A stretch of DNA of 64,000 nt from Branchiostoma floridae (taxonomy: Eukaryota; Chordata; Leptocardii; Amphioxiformes; Branchiostomatidae), in contig NC_049986.1 in the NCBI RefSeq assembly GCF_000003815.2, positions 22,316,030 to 22,380,029 on the forward strand, read 5' to 3'. Both the position numbers and the translations under genes were made by a program. Shown piece after piece: positions 1 to 10,433 of the stretch; position 1 is the first letter of the stretch, and each line of letters begins with the position of its first letter. The notes beneath the pieces were generated by a model that was not told the DNA's origin, ran no database searches, and was given only the letters and a program-made list of their open reading frames with translations.

Positions 1-18
1 CCCTTTTCCATGTCTTAG

Positions 19-3000
19 ACATTGGAATCCAGCAGTAAAAGTGACGACGAAGACATCCCCAGAGACCCTACACCGTCTCAGAAGCTCCCAGATGATCGGT
101 ACGTCATAGGTTTTTCCATATTCTTTCAATGGTGGAGTTTTAATGACTTTTTACCTCGTCAGATGCAATCGTTCCTTTCAATCTATGATAAGAGGTAACA
201 TCATAAGAACGTAGAACAGTGTCTATACTCGCTAAATTATACCTGTTTCAAGGTGCGTTGCCGTTGACGAGAAAAAAGAACAACTCCATTGCGAAGAAAC
301 CGACGAAAAGATGTCTGTAGAGTCAAAGGTGGAAAAGGTATTGAGTGCAGTTTTATTCTACTTTACTGTTTGTCACTTTCTCTACAGAATTTCTGTTCTT
401 GATCAAGTCCCTGAAAGGGATTTACATACGAATAATTACTTTTTTTCTCAGTTCCTTTTTATCGTAGACCAAAAAGAGTCTAATACTTGTTATTCTTGTA
501 GGCCCCACTGAAAAGACAGCCGAGTTGTGACTCCCTCTTCACCGGGACGCACCTGAAGCCCACCGGCGTCTGGAGGCCGTACGGCCCGCCGCTGTACGGG
601 TACGGCTCCGCCCTGAACCCTCCGCGCAGGAAAGGGCCGGACACGCTGGTCATCCTCGCCGCCATCTTCTACTGCCTGGCCGCCCTGACTGCTGTGGTGC
701 TCGCTGTCCTATTCAAGACTAATGTCCTGTCGTGTGAGTAGAGTGGGTTAAAGGCTAGCTTCTGCCATCTTCTGCTGCCTTACCACTGACGGTGTTAATA
801 TGTAGCAGTTGTGGTCAACTGTTCCTTACCAAGGAGCTTAGATTTCTTTCAGTTTGTATCTTATCACTTTTGCCACAAATGTATGGCCATATGGTTCTTC
901 TGATTACTAATAGAAGCTGTTTTCCAAAGGATCGTGAAAATGCTTACTCTGCTTTGATCAAACCAATAACTACTCTTTTTCCCGTCATATATCTTCTGCA
1001 TCTCTTGTAGTATTTCACTCTTGGGAACGTTTAATTTCTTGTATTTTCAATTGTTTGACAGTGTACACGCCCCCGGAGCCCGTACCGGCGTGGGTTCAGC
1101 AGTTTTCCCCAGAGATGCAGAGGTGGTACCGGTTGGCGCTGGCCGGAGGGCAGGACGCGTCAGAGATACAGCCTCCCGGCACCGTGCAGCAACCGGCCCT
1201 GCCGCCTCCTGTGGAGGAGCGTGAGTCACCTGTAGTCACTTCTGATTTTGAGTGTTGGAGGGTAAAGCCTACAGCATGACAAAAGAGTTGACTTTAATTT
1301 CTAAAGGTTTTATTTAATCCCCAAGCAGATCTATCAGAGGCAAAGACAGTATTCGAGGGCTCTGACCAAGCTGGACACAGTTCAGCCCTTAGATACTTTA
1401 CCCCACATAGATCTGCTTGGAGACTAGGTTTTCTTAACTTTTCTTTCCAGTTTGCAGCAACACGTCCCTCCCAGACCTACGTCACGGCAACTTCAGCTGC
1501 ACCAATATCGCCCACTACAACATCTACGTACGCATGTGCATCGCCAAGTGTCACGTGGGCTACCAGACCGATGACGCAGGCCTGCTGTTCTGCAACCGCG
1601 GCCGATGGGCGCCGATCCAGCCCGAAGTCGTGTCGACACTTGTCGGCGTCGGTCGGGCTGCCGACACGATGCCGAACACGGACCCTCGGGTGTTACAGTA
1701 CCTCGGTATCCCCGACGAACTTTACGCGGACGTGGCTTTAAATATTTTAGTAAAGCTTGATTATGTCCCTAACCTTTCTATCGTGGAGTCATATCTAGAC
1801 ATGATTTCAGAAAACGATCTCATCGATTTTGACATGATGCGGCAGTTGCTGATATGGGTCGGTCCAAACATCGAGGACATCATCGCCAACCTGGACTTCC
1901 TGCATGCTCTATCTCGTTTAGGTAGGGAGACTGAGGCCAGAACATTTATATTCTTAAATTTCAGACGACGTATAAAAAACGTAGAAGAATCTATATTGCT
2001 AAAAAAAGCTCCTTTTTATCATTTGTTTTAAAACATATCCATAAGTGTCATCGTCGTTAAGGCCTTTGTCATCATTGCGCAACGTAGTCATTCTATCAAA
2101 GACATCTGTTTCTCATATATAGGCCGAGTTCATGTCGTTCATGTGTGTGGCATTATATGAGTACAGTCACAGCAAATCTTACCTAACATAAATCTTGTAA
2201 ACGTTTGTGTAATTTGATACCTTCTGCTGACTGTTTGCAGAGACGTTCGGAGCTACCAGACATCCTATTTGCAGAACTGTGAACTGTGGGGAAGAATCTG
2301 AGGTACTTATTTCTAATGCCTTTTCTAAACAGTTATGAATGTGGGGTATAGACATTAACAAGGCTGTACCTAAGTCTATCTGCAATCAAACTAAATTAAA
2401 CATAATCTGTTCATTGGGGAAATTGATCAAAATAAGACATATGCATAGTTTTAATTGCTAAAACAGGTATAAAAGTCGTAAAAGAAACAGTTTCCAGTCT
2501 TTGTAGAGGAAATAGGTTTTCCTTTCATTGACAGAATTTAGCTCATGGCCGAGTGAAAAGCAGCACAACCACGTACATGTCAGAAGCCGGAGTGGTCTGT
2601 GAGCGAGGCTACCTGCCCCGGCACCCTGTACTGACGTGCACGGCTTCAGGACAATGGGACAAACCCGCACTATGCGAACCAGGTACGGCGTTGATATGAT
2701 TTCCATTCACTTACAAATCTGATTTTCAATAAGAACTTTGGTCTTATGGTCTCATCGTACGCATTTTACGTAGTAACCTGCAGTCCACCTGAGGACCCCC
2801 CGCATGGATCGTACTTGTGCCAGGGTCACGTGTTCTCGGACCTCTGTGACGTCATCTGTGACGTGGGGTACGTACCGAAAACAGATGACACCCTGGGCTG
2901 CAGCTGGACCGGAAACTGGACCGCCTTTCATAGAGGGAACACGACTGAGATGGAAAATGCTGTATCAGCAGGTGTGTGGGGGGGTGTGGGGGGGGTGGAT

Positions 3001-6000
3001 GGGGGGTTGTTACATCAACATTCGCATCCAAATCGACAAAATGACTAAGAGGAATAAAAAAAGGTTATTCCTCTATAGATACAAGCGAGTAATACTTCTT
3101 GTACATCTGGAACTATTACACACATGTATATACATTCGCTGAGGTTCGTAGATACACTGTAGTTCATATTGACTAAAACGTTTAGAAACTCTTATTGCTG
3201 TGTTGAAATGTTTTATGATTGTCCTTTTCTCTTTCTGGCAGATGTCATCATCCCACAGACCCTGGACTGTGTCATCGCTAACTGCGGAGACATTTCGGTG
3301 AGTATCTCAGTATGTCAACACCAGTCATCAATTTGCATACTCACTGTATAAGCCTAATCTCCATTCAGATGCTTCAAGAATACTAGTAAGTAGCGATACA
3401 AGAAGGATGACTGGTCAAGAAAACCTACGCGAGACAATCTTCCATGCCGACATGGTTGGATATTAGGATTAGCCATCGCCGTATTTTCTTGATAAAAATG
3501 ATGACGGTCTGAAATGATAATTCACCTCTTCCGTTCACAGACGCCAACACACGGTGACGTCACCTGTACAGGTACGACGTACGGTGAGACGTGCCATCTC
3601 ACCTGTCATGACGGTTACGAACGGCTGACCCGAGACAACTTCACCTGCCAGGTTTACAGAAACAAAGCCACCTGGAGTGGGGAACCAGAGTGCATTCCAG
3701 GTGACATGGCATACATTACTGGGACAATGATATACTGTTATGGTACATATATGATTTCTCAAAAAGAATATTCCCTTACTGTACACAACACATTGTGTCT
3801 TAGTCTACAATATGTAGATGAGGACGAGATAGTACAACATATTATATATCATGCCATGGGTAAGAGGCACAGCATTTCAGATACTTTTTAGAAAATGAAG
3901 AATGCGTTCAATATTTTCCATCAGTGAATTGTAGAGCTCCTCCCGAGTTCCCCAACACCGCCCTCCAGTGCGCCAGCGGACACACCTACGGGAACACCTG
4001 CGGAGTCACCTGTGCGGACAGGTACAACAGAACGAACCTCCAGATCGTGACTTGTCACAGTACCGGCAACTGGAGCTTACAGCTAGGTGGTAAGCCCAAG
4101 GCATGCCGTTGCTTGCGGACATTTTCCTCATACAGTCAATGTTTTTTGCAATTGTTATTGCGAATAATCCATGACGTTTGTACAAACATACAGTGATTTT
4201 CATGATGCTGTCAAACTCAGGATACGGATTGTAGAATTTCCCTGGACAGTGAAACTTCTTATTACTAACAAACCTTTTTATACTGCTGATGGGATCCCTG
4301 GAACGAAAGAGATTTCTTTACGTAAATGAGATATAATCCTACCATTTCCCTGGACAGTGAAACTTCTTATTACTAACAAACCTTTTTATACTGCCGATAG
4401 GTTCCCTGGAACGAAAGAGATTTCTTTACGTAAATGAGATATAATTCTACCATCATTGCCTTCTCATTGTGGTTAAGATGAAAGAAGCCTGATGTACATT
4501 TGCCTTTGTTATTCCAGCGCTCCAGCCAGTTGTTGGTGGCCCAGATCTGTTCTGTCAAAAGAAGAACTGCGGCTATCTTTCTGTACGTAGTCTTGTGTTT
4601 TGTCAGTAACTTTTGTTACATGTATAACACTTTCATACATTACTGCTATTCACACAGACTTTAACGTTTATTGGCCCCTTAGCCAGATGTGAGGTACTTA
4701 CTATAAATTGTCCATCTATCACCACAGTAAGATCACAATAAGAAAAGCAGCATATGCTACTACTATGATTTCAACCCAGTTACATTGCTTCTACCCACAA
4801 CGATTAAATGATAGGCTCGTGACGTTATCGCCACTCTAGCATCGCCAAACATTAAAGAAAAAACTATGAAATTATTGAGAATTTATGTGTGGAAATCGCA
4901 CCACTGTTTCCTCTCAATGAACAGACCCCTGCCCACGGCAGCCTGACGTGCAGCGGCACCAGGTACCAGGACTCCTGCCGCCTGACGTGTGAGCCGGGCT
5001 ACAAAGTTGCCAACGAGAGCGGCCATCTTCTCCACAGTCTCTACAACTTCAGGTGCACGGCAAGTGGGCAATGGAACAACAAGCCAAGGTGAGGGAGTAG
5101 TTTTTCCCATGTAAATTTGTCTTTGGAAGCAAACATGCACAAAGCTTTTTGCACATCGATATATGAACCGACTGCATAGAAGACGTTGAACGTTTTGCTT
5201 CTATTGATTCTCGCGATCGGGTGGTCACGAAAGTATCAAATTACCATTCTTGTCTGGCTAGTATCCTGGACTATCAGTCAACGAACACGAATATCAATGT
5301 ATGGAATACCGATCAAAATGCCAATTTCATTTCTGAACGGTACTCGCTCTGCAGTTGTGTCCCATCTGACTTCTGCCGGCTCGGGCTGCACGACTGCCAC
5401 CCTGAGCACGGGCTCTGCAGCCTGACGGGTCACCAGGCCTTCAGCTGCCGCTGCCGGGTCGGCACGGTCGGGGACGGGACGCACTGTGAAAGGACCTCCT
5501 GTCCGGATTTTCCGGTAAGTAGCAATTGCCCCTTCCCCCCTTAAAAAGATAAAGACTGGGGAAATTAGACAGGTTTTATTTATCTTTTACCCGCAACTAC
5601 AAACAGAAACTTGACTCGCTTTCGATCGAGTGGCAACAGCAAAATGTTCTGATTATGTCGGAAGGCTTGAATCTGTAGATGACCAGAATGATGTATGATT
5701 TGCTATATGTCTATAACAAAAAGAAATACCAAGCGTTTTCAATAACAGGTAGCAATCTTGGATCTATGCACTCGACCATCATGGCGGCTAAACCTTTTTG
5801 TAAGCTATGACGTAAACACGCTATACCAAATAACCTATGTGTCTCTCACTGCCGCATCTCCACAGTTCGCTGAACCGGAGAACGGCTTCTTCTCCTGTTC
5901 TATCCCGACATCCTCTGCTGCTGACACCTGCCAATCAGCTGTCAGCACAAAGGCGGAGTACGAAGTTACCTGTGTGCTCCACTGTAACCATGGTTACGAC

Positions 6001-7978
6001 AGGCTGATCTATGCCGAGTACTCCTGTAGACACGACGGGAACTGGACTATTCCTGTCGACATTTACAGCGCAGGGAGCACGCCTTGTTTAGGTACAGCTT
6101 ACTTCCCCTTACTGTTCAGCTTTGGCAACTTCGCCTAATTACAATTGAGACTTTGAGCTCATTCAAGTATGTGATCATCAAATGCAATCAAAAGTTCGGC
6201 TCGTAGCTGTCGGTACTTTTCTCCTGGAAGTTTTTGCAGGAAGTTTTCGAGGTACATGCGTGTACCTCGTTTAGTTGTTATAGTATACTCACTTTTTTTC
6301 GTGAGAAAATGCTTATTAAAGCCTGTTTGTACTTCAGCTGTGAAATGCCCGGACCTGTCTGCTCCCCAGCACGGCAGAATGACGTGTGACAGCGGCTCCT
6401 ATTTCCGCTATCCCGAGACCTGCAGCTTCGCCTGCGACGTCCAACCGGGCTACAAGCTGACGTCGACAACCAGCAGGGTGAGGCGCTGCCAGGCTGATGC
6501 TACCTGGTCTGGTCACGACGCAGAGTGTATCGGTATGTGCAACATCGCAATCATTCTAAAAAAGGACAAAACTTGATCCCGTTATCATTGTAAACAAATC
6601 TATGGTAATTCATACATAACAAAGCTTTTCTGGTTCAGATGTTTTCACATTTGACACTCGACTCGTGTACGATATGATGCTTCCCCTCCATCATTGTCGC
6701 CAGACCTGATAAAAGCTGCAATTCCATATTTGTGACTGCGTTGGCTTAAGACTCAGCATCTTGTTGCTGTAGAATCATGTACTTTATCCTCCCGTTTGTG
6801 CCGGGGAGGGAGGAGATGTCTAGAGGTTTCTCTGCAGCCAGTTGGGTAGTATCCTGGAGAGTCAGGCCGTGGCACAGAGNNNNNNNNNNNNNNNNNNNNN
6901 NNNNNNNNNNNNNNNNNNNNNNNNNNNNNNNNNNNNNNNNNNNNNNNNNNNNNNNNNNNNNNNNNNNNNNNNNNNNNNNNNNNNNNNNNNNNNNNNNNNN
7001 NNNNNNNNNNNNNNNNNNNNNNNNNNNNNNNNNNNNNNNNNNNNNNNNNNNNNNNNNNNNNNNNNNNNNNNNNNNNNNNNNNNNNNNNNNNNNNNNNNNN
7101 NNNNNNNNNNNNNNNNNNNNNNNNNNNNNNNNNNNNNNNNNNNNNNNNNNNNNNNNNNNNNNNNNNNNNNNNNNNNNNNNNNNNNNNNNNNNNNNNNNNN
7201 NNNNNNNNNNNNNNNNNNNNNNNNNNNNNNNNNNNNNNNNNNNNNNNNNNNNNNNCCCCACCAATGGAAGGATGTCTTGTAACCATGGATACTCCTTCCG
7301 CTATCCCGAGACCTGCCACTTCAGCTGTAACCATGGTTACCACCTGTATGCCGGCAGCACCAGTCGGACCTGCCGGGCGGATCGCACGTGGTCGGGCAGC
7401 GCTGCCAGATGTACGGGTAACATGTTTCACTCCATACCGCAGGTATTAGAGGGACATGTATTATTTTTCATGACGTTCCCTGTTTTGCTTGGGGAGGTGG
7501 GGGTCGACATCAAGTCTGATGTTTTCATTTAGTACCCATTAATGCTGACGAAAACAATCTTCTCTCCAAAAAAGGTTGCCCAGGCGGGTACAAGTACTAC
7601 CAGCCGAGCCAGTTGTGCTACAAGGCCTTCAACCAGCAGAGTGACTACACAAGTGCAGCCGCGACCTGTTCTTCTGGCGGCGGAACTCTCGCCATACCCC
7701 GGGATGCGGGCATCAACACGTTCCTTATCAACCTGAAGAACGCTGTGGATAGCAAAGCCTGGTTCTGGTTCGGACTGACTGACCGCGACCAAGAAGGCAG
7801 CTGGGTTTGGGCAGATGGTGTTGCTCTTGGACATTTCAACCAGTGGGGTCCAGGAAGACCCGACAACGCGACCAAAAATGAAGACTGTGCCCTTTATTGG
7901 CCACAAAAAGACAACAAGTGGAGCGATTTTCCGTGTTCTGAAACCTCTCTGAAGTTCATTTGTCAAGTCGGTACCTGA
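19..7978 (+). CDS. Type II transmembrane CCP/EGF/C-type lectin protein, copy 1 (5' partial, one exon in a gap)
   Basis: Exons I place by splice sites and frame: 19-98, 253-337, 502-733, 1062-1220, 1451-1921, 2241-2302, 2535-2682, 2774-2971, 3242-3297, 3541-3700, 3925-4089, 4518-4582, 4925-5088, 5355-5514, 5866-6091, 6338-6532, one starting in the gap and ending 7416, and 7575-7978 with stop TGA. Order of parts: acidic cytoplasmic tail, one membrane helix without a signal peptide (type II topology), Pro-rich stalk, CCP plus spacer, a run of CCP modules, EGF-like domain, more CCPs, CTLD. All junctions keep frame. The gene matches the minus-strand gene at 46853-58162 exon for exon, most exons being the same length. 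The first exon(s) lie left of the window. A surface recognition or adhesion role is inferred from domains; no named orthologue is recognised. Confidence 0.88.
502..733 (+). CDS. Exon coding the membrane helix of copy 1
   Basis: This 232-bp exon is preceded by TTCTTGTAG and followed by GTGAGT. It encodes a Pro/Gly/Tyr-rich juxtamembrane stretch, a basic stop (PRRKGPD) and a helix of about 24 apolar residues (from TLVILAAIFYC to AVLFK). The basic residues lie on the N-terminal side and all Cys-rich domains are downstream, so the N terminus should be cytoplasmic. The exon has the same length in all three paralogues (502-733, 56646-56877, 63677-63908) and is nearly identical, making it the best conserved part of the family. 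Confidence 0.9.
1315..1426. mobile_element. MULE-like MITE in an intron of copy 1
   Basis: A 112-bp foldback between the stalk exon and the first CCP exon. Its ends are TAATCCCCAAGCAGATC and the inverse complement with one or two changes (GATCTGCTTGGAGACTA). It is flanked by GGTTTTATT (1306-1314) and GGTTTTCTT (1427-1435), a 9-bp target duplication with one mismatch. It shares the terminal core TCTCCAAGCAGA with copies at 15586, 50987, 51944, 54529 and 62256. A 9-bp duplication suits Mutator-like elements; the superfamily is inferred. Confidence 0.75.
1451..1921 (+). CDS. Exon with first CCP domain plus an unassigned helical spacer (copy 1)
   Basis: The first 60 or so codons form a CCP/sushi module with the usual Cys pattern and a Trp near the end (RGRW). 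They are followed in the same exon by about 95 residues without Cys that I cannot assign. This spacer is rich in Leu, Ile, Asp and Met, looks alpha-helical, and holds DTMPNTDPR, NILVKLD and WVGPNI. The paralogous exon at 54761-55243 (161 codons against 157) keeps all these motifs, so the segment is constrained. It could be a divergent GAIN-like or other helical stalk; I claim no family. Confidence 0.8.
3712..3924 (+). other. Unusually conserved intron block between two CCP exons of copy 1
   Basis: The sequence after the exon ending at 3700 and before the exon starting at 3925 aligns over about 200 bp with the matching intron of paralogue 2 (51293-51490, minus strand) at roughly 95 percent by eye. 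The downstream exon aligns at only about 85 percent. The block opens with ATGATATACTGTTATGG and is open in one frame for about 50 codons in copy 1. In copy 2 the frame continues into the next exon. It may be a dormant or alternative exon, a regulatory element, or a trace of gene conversion. Confidence 0.7.
5355..5514 (+). CDS. EGF-like domain exon (copy 1)
   Basis: This 160-bp exon begins inside a Ser codon shared with the previous exon and encodes a module with Cys spacing of EGF type, ending CRCRVGTVGDGTHC. The last codons (SCPDFP) open the next CCP, which continues at 5866. No full calcium-binding EGF consensus (D-x-D/N-E at the start) is visible. The paralogous exon is 49576-49735 on the minus strand, with the same length and phase. 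Confidence 0.85.
6880..7255. other. Assembly gap inside copy 1
   Basis: This run of N covers the 5' part of the last CCP exon, which resumes at 7256 with PTNGRMSCNHGYSFRYPE. From the paralogous exon at 48162-48347 the missing exon should be about 186 bp, of which 161 bp (7256-7416) are visible. The 350 bp before the gap (6533-6879) are intronic and I recognise nothing in them. Confidence 0.95.
7575..7978 (+). CDS. Terminal C-type lectin domain exon (copy 1)
   Basis: One exon holds a whole CTLD of about 134 residues and the stop codon. Landmarks in order: CPGGYKYY, LCYKAF, GGTLAIPRDAG, WFWFGLTD, WVWADG, then WGPGRPDN, NEDC and KWSDFPC, ending KFICQVGT. In sugar-binding CTLDs the calcium-2 site uses EPN or QPD and WND. 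Here the positions read RPD and WSD, so the site is only partly canonical, whereas paralogue 2 has QPD and WND. Ligand type cannot be predicted safely. Confidence 0.92.
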
Positions 7979-8900
7979 ATCGTTATGTGTTGATATGAAA
8001 ATTGTTGCTTCATATCCATGTCACGTACCTAAATTTGGTCCAATTCGACACACATAAATATATGTCAGGAAGGAGACTACGATGTAGAAATCGTGATCGT
8101 AGTCTCTGTTGACAAAAAATCCGATCGGTATCTCAACAGGCAGAATCGCAGATTTTGTCAACAGAGATCCCGAATGGAGTATATACTGGTATAATTGTCA
8201 ATTCTGCCAGCAGAAGCTCCGGACACATTGACTGAAGTACCTCTTTGAATTTTTACACAAGTTTTTAAGCTTTCAAAACCATGACTTACATGCCTCTGCA
8301 CAGAGGAACTGGAACTATAATATAGACACATATACTTGACACAAAGAGTTGCATTTAGACTTTCTTGGTAGAATGTTACCATTTTCTTATATCCTCAGCC
8401 ACAAGTTCAACTTCACGTTCGTCTGACAAGTGAAAATTAACTTAAAAAGCGAGCTGAAAAAGTGGCTAACCTGACAGGACTCCGGCTCAAAAATCCTGTG
8501 CTTTTCCCGAAAAAGGCGGAAAATCTTTACAATATCTTTCTTGGGGATGAGGAAACGAATGGGGAAACGAATATCTACTAGGTTGAAAGGGCAAAGCTGA
8601 GAGATCGTCTGCCTGAATCTTCGCATCGTGTAGCAGTATATAGATATGTCAGTTACACTATGATTGTTCAGTACTTATCAAATCAATAACATTCAAACGT
8701 TTTGCTGTACAGAAACGTGCTAAAGAATCATTGACTGTACCGCATGTGGAAGGTTCAACAGAAGGTTCAACAACAGCCTGGTTACATGTACCCAAATGAT
8801 CATTTGGGACATGATTTGTACAATATAGAACTAAAGCAACGTACAAACTGACAGCATTTCCGGCGTTTTGACAACGTTATGTTTGAAAATACCTACAATA
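7979..8900. other. Downstream of copy 1, no gene seen
   Basis: AT-rich sequence with an imperfect inverted repeat near 8070-8170 (AACAGAGA-type arms). No AATAAA signal close to the stop at 7978, no coding pattern and no RNA gene were recognised. Confidence 0.5.
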
Positions 8901-8901
8901 C

Positions 8902-9521
8902 CTACCACCACCCTAAGTTCCTGACCGCCCTGCGTATAAATATTAATGAGCTTACCATTATATAGATAACTTTATTGCACGACAATTGTACATGGTACAA
9001 AGTATGGCAACAACTAAGTACAAAATAGAGGTATAGGATAAAGCTTAACATCATAGTTAACATAACAATAAGGGCTAATATGCATAATTCAATCATAATG
9101 AAGTAGGCTAATCATTAGCTTCAGTATTCTTTCTAATAGCAGAGCAGTCCTTGATATATTTGCCTATTTTTGCATTATGGGAGTGCTGACATCTAAATAA
9201 ATGTGCAAATCTGTCTGTAGCATCGAGTCTTTTAAAATATGTTGTAATTGCTTCGAGAAACGTGAATAATTCATTGCGTAAACTAGCGTATCTAGAACAT
9301 TCCATTATAAAATGAATCTTCAATATGATTTGGGCAGAATGGACATAACCTTTGGTATATATGCGAGATGCCTTTTGAAAACTAAAAGGCAATCTATGAT
9401 TGGCTGCTTTTTGGTGACGCCCACAGGAACTAAGGGTGACGGTTGAGAAAGTAGGGTACATCCAGACAGGCGGTTTCGCCGTTGGATGTCCCTGCGAAGG
9501 AGGATGCCAAAAAGAAAACAA
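8902..9521 (-). mobile_element. LINE remnant, C-terminal reverse-transcriptase region
   Basis: Minus-strand reading gives a segment with IHFIMECSRYASLRNELF followed by LDATDRFAHLF and KYIKDC. This matches the typical tail of non-LTR reverse transcriptases, where a Cys-containing HFLL-C-Y-LR motif precedes a final helix. The upstream catalytic part is not visible, so it is a 5'-truncated dead copy. Sequence from 9522 to 10100 is AT-rich and unassigned. Confidence 0.55.
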
Positions 9522-10128
9522 TCTCCTGTCTTGGTTAGCAGATTTATTATGAAGAAACTCTTAACACGTTATAAAATTACAAACAAACAGTAAATGAAAA
9601 TAGGACAAAGCTTCAGAAGAAGGAAATATAAATATTTTTATCATAAGAAATTTGTTTTAAGTGTTAAAATGTTGAAAGCACTCTTTTGATATCCACTTTA
9701 TATGTTATTTATACATGTACATAGGGTAACTTACGGAAGATTTCAATAACTTTTCTACATCTCCAACCTCCACACATTTGTCTGTAGAACGTCTGTAGTT
9801 AAATATAGCTATAAACAAAGTTAAATGTTTTCATACTACAGTAATAATAATACCATTATACATATAACTAATGATAAATCAATTAATACCATAGTTAATA
9901 TCATCAGTATTACAGTTAAGATGAAGCCAGCTATCAAACTTAAGTGGACGTACGTCTTAAGTGGATCGCAAAAGAACCTACAAGCGGTATAAAATAAAAA
10001 GAAGGAAACTAAATTTGCGGAAGTACATTTGAAAGCAAGGTTATAGAAATATTCAAAAGACAACGAGCTGTTAAAAAAAAGAGTAAAAATTGTTTCAACG
10101 ATCTCTGGTCGCTGAAGATTCTTGTCTA

Positions 10129-10206
10129 TTTGCACACGTCTCCAATCCTCTGCACACGTCCACAATCCTTTGCACACGTCCCCAGTCCTTTGCACACGTC
10201 CCCATT
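10129..10206. repeat. 20-bp minisatellite
   Basis: Four tandem copies of a unit close to TTTGCACACGTCCCCAGTCC. It is followed by a segment with AGACGTTTC and CTTCGTCAGTGAC (10228-10290), which resembles sequence often seen at Penelope-like element termini; that link is only suggestive. Confidence 0.7.
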
Positions 10207-10433
10207 CATTCCAGGAACGTTCCTTGGTTTTGGAAACGGTCAGACGTTTCAACTACTATCCCGCATGCAGTCTTCGTCAGTGACACTGAAGAGATCTAGT
10301 TGGAGAGGGATTATATATCCTGCCTGTGAACTACGAATGGATATGCAAAAATGCGTGGAAAACAATTTTTCAAAGTTAAGAACCCCTGATCCAAGTTAAG
10401 TTTGTTTCTTGATTTTTCACCAGGCACTTAACG

